A stretch of 64,000 nt of DNA, from positions 1-64,000 of the forward strand of contig JANXLV010000096.1 in the NCBI GenBank assembly GCA_025355005.1, given 5' to 3'. Of the stretch, positions 52,742 through 61,194 are shown in pieces. A program made the position numbers and the translations under genes. The notes below the pieces were generated by a model. That model was not told the origin of the DNA. It made no database searches and saw nothing but the letters and a program-made list of their open reading frames with translations. Position 1 is the first letter of the stretch. Every line of letters begins with the position of its first letter. Source of the DNA: Myxococcales bacterium (lineage in GTDB: Bacteria; Myxococcota_A; Polyangia; Polyangiales; Polyangiaceae).

Positions 52742-53725
52742 CTAGTACCGGACTTCCAGGAACACGCCGCGGCGGAGCTCGTCGAGCCAGAGCTTTCGCT
52801 GGCGCTCCATGGCGTCGCCGAAGGCGCGCTCCGTCATCTGATCCTTGATCTGCTCGTACGGCGGGATCAGCGGGCGCGCGCCCATCTGCACGACCAGGAT
52901 CGCGTCCTGGCCGATACGGAGGGGGTCGCCGACCTCGCCCTCCTTCAGTGTGTGCGCGTAGTCCTGGAGAGGCGCTAGCAGGTTCGCCATGGGCTGCGCA
53001 CCCGCGGAGCCGCAGCTGGCCTTCGTGCGGTTGTCGTCGGAGTAGGCGAGGACCATCTTGCAGTAGTCCTCGCCGCCGCGGACCTTCATGACGATGTCCT
53101 GCGCGAGCGCCTCACGCGCCTTGATCTGCTCGTCCGTGGCGCCGGCACCGATGCGCAGCGCGAGGATACGCAGCTCGACCGGGTTCTGCTCCTGCATGTC
53201 CTTCGCCCAGTGCGCATAGGCGGCGCGGGCATCCTGCTCCGTCACTCGCACGCGTCCGCGCACGCGCAGCTGGACCAGCTTGCCTTCGAGCAGCTGCCTC
53301 CGGATCTCGTCGCGATAGTCCTGCTCGGTCAGGCCCTGGCGCTTCGCCTCGCCGATGAGGTCGGAGGGACGCACGCGCGCCTGGTTCGCGACGTTCTTGA
53401 TCGCGTTGTCGATCTCCTCTGCCGTGACGACGAGGCGCGCCTTGTCCGCCGCCTGCTCCTCGAGCCGGTCGTCGATCATGCGGTTCAGGAGGTCCCGCAT
53501 CATCTCGCTCTCCGCCGCGGCCTGCTGCGTGGGGTTCGGCGTGGTCACGAGGATGCGGAAGAGGAACGGGCGCGCGCGATGGCGCAGCTCCGAGAGAAGG
53601 ATGGGACGCTCACCGACGACCGCGACCACCTTCTCCACGATCCCGCCGTGCGCATTCAGCGTGAACGTCGCGGCCGCGAGTGACATCGCGGCGCCGAGGT
53701 AGAAGGACAGGAAGCGTCGTTTCAA
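52742..53725 (-). CDS. SurA-like peptidyl-prolyl isomerase/chaperone
   Basis: A 327-residue protein with a TTG start and a signal peptide (LGAAMSLAAATFTLNA). Residues about 28-150 form the SurA N-terminal chaperone domain (VEKVVAVVGERPILLSELRHR, GLTEQDYRDEIRRQLLEGKLVQ). A parvulin-like domain follows at about 170-285 (VRGGEDYCKMVLAYSDD, LKEGEVGDPLRIGQ). Such periplasmic chaperones escort outer-membrane proteins to the BAM complex. It is the last gene of a likely three-gene transcript with a membrane protein and a small exported protein upstream. It has one parvulin-like domain; E. coli SurA has two. Confidence 0.87.
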   Translation of the reverse strand: MKRRFLSFYLGAAMSLAAATFTLNAHGGIVEKVVAVVGERPILLSELRHRARPFLFRILVTTPNPTQQAAAESEMMRDLLNRMIDDRLEEQAADKARLVVTAEEIDNAIKNVANQARVRPSDLIGEAKRQGLTEQDYRDEIRRQLLEGKLVQLRVRGRVRVTEQDARAAYAHWAKDMQEQNPVELRILALRIGAGATDEQIKAREALAQDIVMKVRGGEDYCKMVLAYSDDNRTKASCGSAGAQPMANLLAPLQDYAHTLKEGEVGDPLRIGQDAILVVQMGARPLIPPYEQIKDQMTERAFGDAMERQRKLWLDELRRGVFLEVRY

Positions 53726-53749
53726 AGCCCCATGGTTCTAGCCCAGGTT

Positions 53750-56047
53750 TCAGGGCAAAACTACTGTGCCGATGCGGACGCGCTTCTCGGACTCCACGCT
53801 GGTTCCGGGAGAAACCAGCCGTTCACGGCCCTTGTTGCCCGACACGTGGCCGAACGCGACCCACACGTCCCAGATGCCGCTCGCGCCCTTTCCCAGGTGC
53901 GTGCCGAACGCGTCGTGAACCAGCCTGCCCTCCGGCATGTCGGACAGGAAGAAGCTGCCGCCGACGATCTGGTGGTCTGCGTTGCGGAAGCCCTCCTTCT
54001 CTTTCGGGATGGGCCCTTGATCCTTGCGACGCTCGAAGTGCACGAACATCGTGGTCGAGCGCGCCACCGTGCCAGTTCGCCGCAGATAGAGCTCGAGCGC
54101 GAGGCTGTTGTGCGGGTCGGGACCGACCACGGACGCCGCCTCCACGACGATGGGGACGTCGTAGGTCGCGCCGATCTTCGGGGCAGTGATGCTCGCCTCT
54201 TCCGCGACGGGGACGAGCGCTGGCGTGCCGTTCGGGTTCGTCTGGCCTGGGATGGGCCACTTTGGATCGGGGGAGGACGCGTACGCCGCGCCTGCGATCA
54301 CCCATGGGCCAAGGATCGCGAGCGCGGTGCCGACACGATGGGCGGGCGCGAAGAGCTTGCCCTTGTGTCGACCTCGAATCAGCAGGAATCCGAGGCCAAG
54401 GAGCGCGGAGAGCGTCACCGCCGCACCGCCCATCGTGGACCATGCGCGGAAGCCGAGCGTCACGTCGTGCTCGCCCTCCGGGACGTCCACGGACAGCAGG
54501 CCCTCATGGTTCTGCACCTGCCCGACCGTGCTCTGCCATCCCGGCGCCCAGTTCTGGTTCACGAGGACGCGTGCGGGCTTCGTCAGGCTCGTGTGCACCG
54601 TGATGTGATTCGGTGACCACGCGACGCGCTTCACCGTGCCGGCTGCCGCGTCGTTCGGCGCCAGGTATTCCTCTTGCGGCAGATCGCCGCGGAGCAGCCT
54701 GGACTGCGCCAGACGGTGCGTCTCGTAGCAGCCGAGCGACCCGAGGCCGATCGACTCGAAGTGCACCGTACGCCAGCGGTTGCCGCGCGCCTGATGGAAG
54801 TCGGTGCTGAACTCGTCGCTCACGACGCCGGTGGTCCGCCCGGTCTCGATGCGCTTCCACGCGTCGATCTCCGTCCACACGGTCCACGCGAGCGCGCCAG
54901 TGAGGATCACGCGCGCCGCCTGTCGCCACCGCTTGCTCGGCGCCTGGAGTGGAAGTCGGTTCACACCATATGCGGCGAGCTCGCTTGCGAAGAGCATGGC
55001 CGGCCACAGGAAGCGCTCCGGATAGCGCACAGCGGAGAACATGGGTACCCGCCGGAGCAGCGCGAAGCCCGAGATGATCGGTGAATAGCCTGCCGCGAGC
55101 CACAGGCAGATGAACACGAGCGCGAGCACGCCGAGGCCCTTCTTGCTCTGCGCGCCAAGGCCGGCGATCACGAGGAACGCGGAGCCCACGAAGAAGCTGC
55201 CGTCGATGTCGGTGTTGCCATCCTTCAGGACCAGCTGCGCCGCAAGGGATGCGAGCAGCGCCCGCGGTAGATGACCCGGCGCACCCGCCATGATGCGAGG
55301 CGCGGAGAGCAGCGTCTCCGCCACCGGCCAGAGGCGCACGAATGCGATCGTGAGCATGAAGCTCGCTGTCGCGACGAGCATCAAGAGCGAGCGGCGGCGC
55401 TCGTTTCGCGGCTGGGCGAAGAGCGAGCGGAGCCCTTCCATCACTCCGGCCACGGCAAGCAAGGGCGTCGCGAAGAGCCCTGCGAACCCCACCATGATCG
55501 CGAACGCGATCGATGCAATGGCGACCCCCGCCACACGCCGACGCGCGGCGAGCGTGATGCCATAGAGGATCCACGGCGCGAGCTCGAAGCCATAGAACTG
55601 GATCCACCCGCGGAAATACGCCACCGCGAACTGTCCAGAGAGCGCGAAGATCGGCGCGACCAGGAACGCCGCGGCCGGGTCGGGCGTGCGAAGTCGAAGC
55701 CACCGATAGGTGCCCTCCATGCCGATGATCACGAAGAAGAAGACCGTCAGGATCTCCGCGCGCTCTGCGCCGAACCAGAGACCCAGCAGCAGCGTGGGCG
55801 ACACGAAGCGCGTCTGCGGCGCGCCCACGGCGTCGAAGCCGCCGCAGTAATATGGGTTCCAGAGCGGCAGCTCGTGGAAGTGGCGGATCGTGTCGATCGC
55901 CGACTTCTCGTAGAGGAAGAGGTGGTGGACGTCGCGGAACTCGTTGATGCGCGCGGCGTCCGGCAGGATGGGCCACACGAGGGCGGCCGCGAGCAGCGCG
56001 AACACCGCGAGTCGAAACGACAGGTGCGAGGCGTAGCGGGCGAGCAC
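53750..56047 (-). CDS. YfhO-like polytopic membrane protein
   Basis: A 765-residue protein with a GTG start. About 12 hydrophobic segments are spread over residues 12-370 and near 520-620; the remaining periplasmic part is beta-rich. The first loop has FLYEKSAIDTIRHFHELPLWNPYYCGG, which with the following FVSPTLLLG resembles YfhO/GT-C-type glycosyltransferase proteins. The acidic residues of an active site cannot be fixed from sequence. The protein could glycosylate envelope components using a polyprenyl donor; that is inference. The gene starts one base after the stop of the small exported protein and ends 24 bases before the SurA-like gene. Confidence 0.75.
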   Translation of the reverse strand: MLARYASHLSFRLAVFALLAAALVWPILPDAARINEFRDVHHLFLYEKSAIDTIRHFHELPLWNPYYCGGFDAVGAPQTRFVSPTLLLGLWFGAERAEILTVFFFVIIGMEGTYRWLRLRTPDPAAAFLVAPIFALSGQFAVAYFRGWIQFYGFELAPWILYGITLAARRRVAGVAIASIAFAIMVGFAGLFATPLLAVAGVMEGLRSLFAQPRNERRRSLLMLVATASFMLTIAFVRLWPVAETLLSAPRIMAGAPGHLPRALLASLAAQLVLKDGNTDIDGSFFVGSAFLVIAGLGAQSKKGLGVLALVFICLWLAAGYSPIISGFALLRRVPMFSAVRYPERFLWPAMLFASELAAYGVNRLPLQAPSKRWRQAARVILTGALAWTVWTEIDAWKRIETGRTTGVVSDEFSTDFHQARGNRWRTVHFESIGLGSLGCYETHRLAQSRLLRGDLPQEEYLAPNDAAAGTVKRVAWSPNHITVHTSLTKPARVLVNQNWAPGWQSTVGQVQNHEGLLSVDVPEGEHDVTLGFRAWSTMGGAAVTLSALLGLGFLLIRGRHKGKLFAPAHRVGTALAILGPWVIAGAAYASSPDPKWPIPGQTNPNGTPALVPVAEEASITAPKIGATYDVPIVVEAASVVGPDPHNSLALELYLRRTGTVARSTTMFVHFERRKDQGPIPKEKEGFRNADHQIVGGSFFLSDMPEGRLVHDAFGTHLGKGASGIWDVWVAFGHVSGNKGRERLVSPGTSVESEKRVRIGTVVLP

Positions 56048-56048
56048 G

Positions 56049-56426
56049 TCAGTCGAAGACCGGACGTGGCTTGCACGGCACCACGTCTGCGTTGCGGTTC
56101 TTGCTCGGGTGCTCGTGGAGGTCCTCGTCGACGCCCCGGAACACGTCCTCCATGCCCACGCCTGCCCCCTTGGCCACGTCGTTCACGAACCCCGATTCGA
56201 GGTTGTGGAACGCGTCGCGCTGCGACCAGCTGTCCTGCGGGAAGTCCTCAGCGGCCTTCTGGTTCCACTCCGCTTCATGCTGCGCGACACGCGCGGCGAG
56301 GCGCTTGCGCTCCTCCGCGTCCGCATGGCGCACCGCCGGCGCGGTGGAGGACTGCGCGCGCGTCACGACCACGGACACCGTGCCCACGGCGACGATGACG
56401 AAGAGTATGCGTGCTGCGACGTTCAC
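56049..56426 (-). CDS. Small exported hypothetical protein
   Basis: A 125-residue protein with a GTG start. Residues 1-24 (ILFVIVAVGTVSVVVTRA) form a signal peptide or single membrane anchor. The rest is polar and helical, with HADAEERKRLAARVAQHEAEW and WSQRDAFHNLESGFVND. No family was recognised. It appears to lead the transcript with the YfhO-like and SurA-like genes, because the spacing is one base. Confidence 0.65.
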   Translation of the reverse strand: MNVAARILFVIVAVGTVSVVVTRAQSSTAPAVRHADAEERKRLAARVAQHEAEWNQKAAEDFPQDSWSQRDAFHNLESGFVNDVAKGAGVGMEDVFRGVDEDLHEHPSKNRNADVVPCKPRPVFD

Positions 56427-56464
56427 GACGCGCGCGAGCTTAGAACAGCCCTGAGCGCTTCATG

Positions 56465-56515
56465 CAACAAACGACTCGCGCCGCAGCGTCCCCAGAGTGG
56501 GAGCACGGCGGCGCG
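56465..56515 (-). terminator. Probable terminator of the rplM-rpsI transcript
   Basis: Downstream of rpsI on the minus strand, CGCGCCGC (56508-56515) pairs with GCGGCGCG (56477-56484), with further pairing of TCCC/GGGGA inside. A T-rich stretch (GTCGTTTGTTG) follows the stem. It also lies just upstream of the small exported protein gene. Confidence 0.5.
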
Positions 56516-56539
56516 GGTTTGGTTTCTGAAAGCGGGGTC

Positions 56540-56938
56540 TCAGCGCTTGGAGTACTGGAAGCGCTTGCGGGCGCCCGGCTGACCGTACTTCTTGCGCTCC
56601 TTCTTTCGTGCGTCGCGGGTCAGGAAGCCTGCGCGCTTGAGCACGGTGCGCTTCTCCGGGTCGATCACGCAGATGGCGCGCGAGATCCCGTGGCGCATCG
56701 CCTCTGCCTGCGCAGAGTGACCGCCGCCATGCACCGTGGCCACGACGTCGAACTGGTCGAGCTGCTCGATCAGGTTCAGCGACTGGCGCGCGATCATGCG
56801 CGAGGTCTCGCGCTCGAAGTATTCGTCGGCAGGCTTGCCGTTGACGATCATGCCGCCGGTGCCGGGAGCAACCCAGATGCGGGCGATGGCGGTCTTGCGC
56901 TTGCCGGTTGCGTAGGTGCGGGTGTCAGTGGTGGCCAT
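56540..56938 (-). CDS. rpsI: 30S ribosomal protein S9
   Basis: A 132-residue S9. Family markers are YATGKRKTAIARIWVAPGTG, VHGGGHSAQAEAMRHGISRA and the basic C-terminal tail RKKYGQPGARKRFQYSKR. The last residues contact P-site tRNA in other bacteria. It lies 69 bases after rplM in the conserved L13-S9 order. The gap contains TGAGCG-CT-CGCTCA (56967-56980), a small hairpin-forming repeat. Confidence 0.98.
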   Translation of the reverse strand: MATTDTRTYATGKRKTAIARIWVAPGTGGMIVNGKPADEYFERETSRMIARQSLNLIEQLDQFDVVATVHGGGHSAQAEAMRHGISRAICVIDPEKRTVLKRAGFLTRDARKKERKKYGQPGARKRFQYSKR

Positions 56939-57007
56939 TATCTGATTCTTCCGATTCTATTGCTGGTGAGCGCTCGCTCAGGCTGACCTGGCGACCTTGA
57001 GCTTGTC

Positions 57008-57466
57008 TTATTTTCCGAGCGGCTGCGGCTTCTGAGCGGCGTGCGGATGATCCGGCGTCGCGTAGACCTTGAGCTTGGTGATCATCTCGCGACCGAGGAC
57101 GCCCTTCGGGAGCATGCCCTTCACGGCCTTCTCGAGCGGGAACGCCGGCTTGCGGTCGAGCAGGTGGCGATACGCCTCTGCCTTGAAGCCGCCCGGGATC
57201 GCCGAGTGGTGGTAGTAGAACTTCTTGTCCATCTTCTGGCCGGTCAGCTTCACCTTGCCGGCGTTCACGATGATGACGAAGTCACCCGTGTCCATGTGCG
57301 GCGTGTAGGTGGGCTTGTGCTTGCCACGAAGGACGTGAGCAACCGCGCTCGCGATGCGGCCGAGCGGCTTGTCGGTGGCGTCCACGACCCACCACCCACG
57401 GTTCGACTCGCAGTCGTTCTTCGTGGCGGAGTAGGTACGCTGGGCGGCAATTTTCGCGGCTGTCAT
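57008..57466 (-). CDS. rplM: 50S ribosomal protein L13
   Basis: A 152-residue L13. Diagnostic segments are [27 protein letters not shown], shown here only in part as [17 protein letters not shown], and [18 protein letters not shown], then [26 protein letters not shown] site lies ten bases before ATG. First gene of the L13-S9 operon; its promoter and a short leader hairpin are visible at 57498-57551. Confidence 0.98.
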   Translation of the reverse strand: MTAAKIAAQRTYSATKNDCESNRGWWVVDATDKPLGRIASAVAHVLRGKHKPTYTPHMDTGDFVIIVNAGKVKLTGQKMDKKFYYHHSAIPGGFKAEAYRHLLDRKPAFPLEKAVKGMLPKGVLGREMITKLKVYATPDHPHAAQKPQPLGK

Positions 57467-57497
57467 GACGAGATTCCTCTTCTAAAACCGGTCACAG

Positions 57498-57512
57498 GCT
57501 CCTTCTAGGAGC
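57498..57512 (-). promoter_or_regulatory. Leader hairpin near the rplM transcript start
   Basis: GCTCCT and AGGAGC flank a three-base loop, giving a 6-bp stem right after the expected transcription start. It may only be a stabilising structure, or a protein-binding leader as in other ribosomal operons; no known L13 leader motif was recognised. Confidence 0.4.
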
Positions 57513-57522
57513 GGGGCGCGGG

Positions 57523-57551
57523 ACCTTAGGCGCGGGGGATTTCCCTGTCAA
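57523..57551 (-). promoter_or_regulatory. Housekeeping sigma promoter of rplM-rpsI
   Basis: On the minus strand a perfect TTGACA (57546-57551) is followed after exactly 17 bases by TAAGGT (57523-57528). Transcription would start about 50 bases before ATG 57466. Confidence 0.65.
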
Positions 57552-57712
57552 GCGACAACGAAATTCCCACACGGAACGCCTCTCACGCGTGGGCCCTTAC
57601 TAGTCGAGCCCACCACGCTGCGCCAGCACTGGTGCATCACCAAACGCTGCAAATCCTCGCCACTGAACATCCGTCAGGCGCGCGCGTCGACAGCAGTCGG
57701 AGTCGTCAGGCA

Positions 57713-60700
57713 TCAGAAGAGGCCGATCGCGAAGTTGAACGCCCCCAGGTCCTCGAACCACCACTCCTTCGCCTTCGTGTTCGCGCCGCCGAGACTCAGC
57801 TCCTCGGCCGCCTTCAGGACGTTGATACCGTAGTCGAGCGCGAGCGGGCCGACGGGCGTCTGCACGCGGATGCCCGTCCCGATCGCGCCGCGCATCGGGA
57901 AGCGCCCCGTCTTGAACGGGTAGAGTGGATCGATCCAGAGGTTGCCGATATCCGCGAAGATCGCGGTTTCGATCGGGTTCCTGATGGGGATGCGCAGCTC
58001 GATCTTCGGATTGAACATGAGATCGCCGCCGCGGATCGGACGACTGAGCACGGTGTACTTCTGCGGATTCGGTATGCACGGCCCTGGCGGCAGGCACGGA
58101 TCGGGGTTGTTCGTCTTGGACGATGCGCCCGCGTCCACGAGGTCCGGCTGATTGCGATCCGCGAACGCCCGGTCCACGTCGTCCTGCGGAAGGAACGAGC
58201 TCTGGAGCCACCCGCGCATCGAGTCCGGGCCGCCGAGGAAAAAGAAACGATCCGGATACGTGGTCGAGTCCTGCGCGAGCTGCCGGTTGTATCCAAGACG
58301 CACGCCGACCGCGAGACGGATGCCCTTTGGCAGCGGGAGGTAGCCCGTCATCGTCTCCGTGAAGCGCAGAAAATGGCTCTCCAGCGCCTTCGCCGTGAGG
58401 CCGGTGTTGTTGCCGGTGGTGGGTCCGTTGTCGGGGAACGCGTCCACGTGCTCGATGCCGCTCACCAGGTACGTACCCGTGGACGCGTTGTACGGGTTGT
58501 CGCGCCGGTCCCACGTGAACACCACGCGCTCAGCGACGACGAAGCTGTTGCCGTCGGGGACGTTCAAGCGCCGCGCGAGATCGGAGGAGCCGCTGAGGGC
58601 GATCTGCTGCTGGAGATACTGCTGGATCGTCTGGCCCTGGAAGATGCGGACGACGTTGTATTCGAAGCTCTGGAACACCGCGATCTGCACGCCGCGCCGC
58701 GGTCGGAACGTCAGGTTCGGAACGGCAGCGCCCCTGGTGATGTAGTAGTCGCGCTGCAGGTCGTGGACGAAGAGCGCGTCCACGCCGCCGCGCACGAGCG
58801 GGCCGAGACCGATCTCCGGGAACGTGAGGCCGAGCGTGCCGCGAAAGCCGAGTCGGGCGAGCGCCGAGAGGTCCTTGTAGTTCTGCGCAGCGACCGGATC
58901 GAGGATGAGCTCGGTGGGCAGGAACGAGCCCGTCGCAAAGCTCTGGAAGCCGATCGCGCGGCCGCCAAGGTTGCGGTAGCCGTACTCGAACGCGACGCGG
59001 AAGCCTTCACCCGTCGAGAAGCCGGGCCTGAGCTCCACGTACTGCCGTGGGTTCTCCACCACGGTGACGATGACGTTCTTGTTGCGGTCGGGAAGGTTCG
59101 GGTACTCGAGGCCGACAGTGACGCTGGAGAACACGTTGAGCGTGGCGATGCGCTCTTGCGTCTTCTGCACCAGGCTCGCGCGGAACGGCTCGCCCACCTT
59201 GAGAGCGATGCGCTTCTCCACGACGTCCGTGTCGGTGCGCAGGTTCCCGCGCACGATGATGGCGCGGACCATCACGCGCTCGTTCTCGACGATGTCGAAG
59301 TGCACACGCGCGCGCGTGTGGTCGGGTGACGGCTCCAGCGTGTACCGCACGTCGGCGAACGCGAAGCCCTCCTCCTTGTACTGCTCGAGCACCTTGCGGC
59401 GCGCCTCGTCGAGCTTCACCGTGTTCACGGGGTCGCCCAGCTCGAGGCCCGCGCTCTTCGAGAGGGCCTCCGTCGTGATGGAGCGCGCGCCGCGGAACGA
59501 GAGGTCATAGAGGATGGTGCGCGGGCCGAGCTTCACGGGAATGCGCACGGACACCAGCGGATCGCACTCCACGCCCTTCGCCGGATCCGGCGTGCACGTG
59601 TACAGACCGGAGATAGGCGGAGATGGCAGCGGTAGGTTCGCGGTGTCGTATGGGCACACCTCCGGCGTCTTGCCCTCCGGGAGCGGGAGCGGGTCGCAGT
59701 GGCCCGGCGCGGACTTCGGGGAGCATCGCTTGCGCACGACCTGCGCGGGGCCGACGAGCGCGGAGAGAAAGCCCTCCGAGCGATAGAGCTCCTGCACATG
59801 CGCGATCGCGGTGTCGTACGATTCGGGCGCGTAGACCGCGTTCGGGTCAAGCACGTCAGGCTGCACACGCGCGCCCTGTGGGAGCGGCGCGCGGTCGCTC
59901 CCGGTCAGCTTGTCCACCCCGCGCGGCGACGGATTTCCGATGAACTCTCCGCCGGGCAGATCTTCTTCCAGGTAGCTGTCGATCTGCCCGCCGATCTCCG
60001 CGGGGGAGCGCGGGCCCCCGTTCGACAAATTCCTGACCTCCGCGTCTCGGAGGCACGGGTACGTGCGTCCGGTGACGAACACGCGAGGGTTCTCGCGGAT
60101 CTTGAACGCCAGCACGAAGAGCTCGCCGCCGCGGCCCACGCGCGTCTCGGCGCCGATCTCGACGTCGAGGTAACCGCGCTTCACGTAGAACTCCTTCAGC
60201 TTCTGCGTGAGGCGAAGAAGGCTGCGGTCCGCCTCGTCTTCCAGTCCCAGCGCCGCCTCCAGCGCGGTCGCGTCGAAGCGCTCGTTGCCCTCGAACAGCG
60301 TCACGCTTTTGGAGCCCAGCTCGATGCGGACGCGCAGCACGCGCTCGGCGTTCCACGTGATGACGTCGTGCGACACCCGTGAGGCCCAGTACCCGCGCGC
60401 CGCGAGCAACGTCTGGAAGGCCACATCGGCCGAATCCAGCGCCACGCCATCTGCGCGATCGCCGGTGCGCACGAGGTACTTGGGCTTCACGTCGTCGAAG
60501 TTCTGCGGCGCGCGACCGATGACGTAGAAGACGCGCGTCTTGATCACGTCCGGGTCGCCTGGATCCACGTCGAGGAGGGCGATCACCTTGGAGGGATCGT
60601 CCGTCGCGCGCGTGGAGATCACGACCTTGGGCTCTGGGAAGCCGCGCTTCTTGACGAGCGCCTCCACCCTCCGCTTGACGTCGGCGACGTTCGACGCGAC

Positions 60701-61183
60701 GAGCTCGCCGCCGTCGATGATGTCTGCCTCGCGGATGATCTCGTCGCGGTCGAGGGCCGAGCCGTGGAGGTCCACGCGCAGCGAATCGATGATGCGCCTG
60801 GGCGTCACCATGAAGCGGATCTTCACGGCGGCGCGCCCGTCCTCCGTCGCCATCACGGATGCGTCCGCGAACTGGCCGTTCGCGAGGAGCTCGTCCATCG
60901 CCGCGCGGACCTTGTCCATCGTGAGCACGTCGCCGGGACGCATCGTGTGGAGGTCTGGCACCCGCGACTCTGGCCAGCCGGACTGCGCGACGGAGACGTC
61001 CACGGCGCTCACCGTCTTGCCGACGAAGAGGTGCACGTCCGCGGGCGCGGCCACGACAGGCGCTGCGACGGGCGACTCGTCGGCGCGCGCCGGCCCCACG
61101 ACCATCAACAGCACGACCATGAGCCAAGCGAGCGCGATCGCGCCATGCCGCCCGATGGACGTCCGTCTTCGCACCGCGAGCAT
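57713..61183 (-). CDS. BamA/TamA-like outer membrane assembly protein
   Basis: A 1156-residue Omp85 protein, longer than TamA (about 580) or BamA (about 800). Signal peptide 1-34. POTRA-like repeats occupy about 50-430 and 530-700 (SAVDVSVAQSGWPE, FEGNERFDATALEAALGL, LSFRGARSITTEALSKSAGL). Between them, at about 470-540, is a low-complexity stretch with five Cys (RKRCSPK, GHCDPL, EVCPYD, YTCTPD, VECDPL). The C-terminal barrel starts near 720 with FSTGEGFRVAFEYGYRNLGG. It ends in a Phe (IGLF), and it contains FFLGGPDSMRGW, the Omp85 L6 motif. It starts 11 bases after the TamB-like gene, so the two form an operon and probably one translocation machine. Confidence 0.88.
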   Translation of the reverse strand: MLAVRRRTSIGRHGAIALAWLMVVLLMVVGPARADESPVAAPVVAAPADVHLFVGKTVSAVDVSVAQSGWPESRVPDLHTMRPGDVLTMDKVRAAMDELLANGQFADASVMATEDGRAAVKIRFMVTPRRIIDSLRVDLHGSALDRDEIIREADIIDGGELVASNVADVKRRVEALVKKRGFPEPKVVISTRATDDPSKVIALLDVDPGDPDVIKTRVFYVIGRAPQNFDDVKPKYLVRTGDRADGVALDSADVAFQTLLAARGYWASRVSHDVITWNAERVLRVRIELGSKSVTLFEGNERFDATALEAALGLEDEADRSLLRLTQKLKEFYVKRGYLDVEIGAETRVGRGGELFVLAFKIRENPRVFVTGRTYPCLRDAEVRNLSNGGPRSPAEIGGQIDSYLEEDLPGGEFIGNPSPRGVDKLTGSDRAPLPQGARVQPDVLDPNAVYAPESYDTAIAHVQELYRSEGFLSALVGPAQVVRKRCSPKSAPGHCDPLPLPEGKTPEVCPYDTANLPLPSPPISGLYTCTPDPAKGVECDPLVSVRIPVKLGPRTILYDLSFRGARSITTEALSKSAGLELGDPVNTVKLDEARRKVLEQYKEEGFAFADVRYTLEPSPDHTRARVHFDIVENERVMVRAIIVRGNLRTDTDVVEKRIALKVGEPFRASLVQKTQERIATLNVFSSVTVGLEYPNLPDRNKNVIVTVVENPRQYVELRPGFSTGEGFRVAFEYGYRNLGGRAIGFQSFATGSFLPTELILDPVAAQNYKDLSALARLGFRGTLGLTFPEIGLGPLVRGGVDALFVHDLQRDYYITRGAAVPNLTFRPRRGVQIAVFQSFEYNVVRIFQGQTIQQYLQQQIALSGSSDLARRLNVPDGNSFVVAERVVFTWDRRDNPYNASTGTYLVSGIEHVDAFPDNGPTTGNNTGLTAKALESHFLRFTETMTGYLPLPKGIRLAVGVRLGYNRQLAQDSTTYPDRFFFLGGPDSMRGWLQSSFLPQDDVDRAFADRNQPDLVDAGASSKTNNPDPCLPPGPCIPNPQKYTVLSRPIRGGDLMFNPKIELRIPIRNPIETAIFADIGNLWIDPLYPFKTGRFPMRGAIGTGIRVQTPVGPLALDYGINVLKAAEELSLGGANTKAKEWWFEDLGAFNFAIGLF

Positions 61184-61194
61184 CTACGCAAGAC

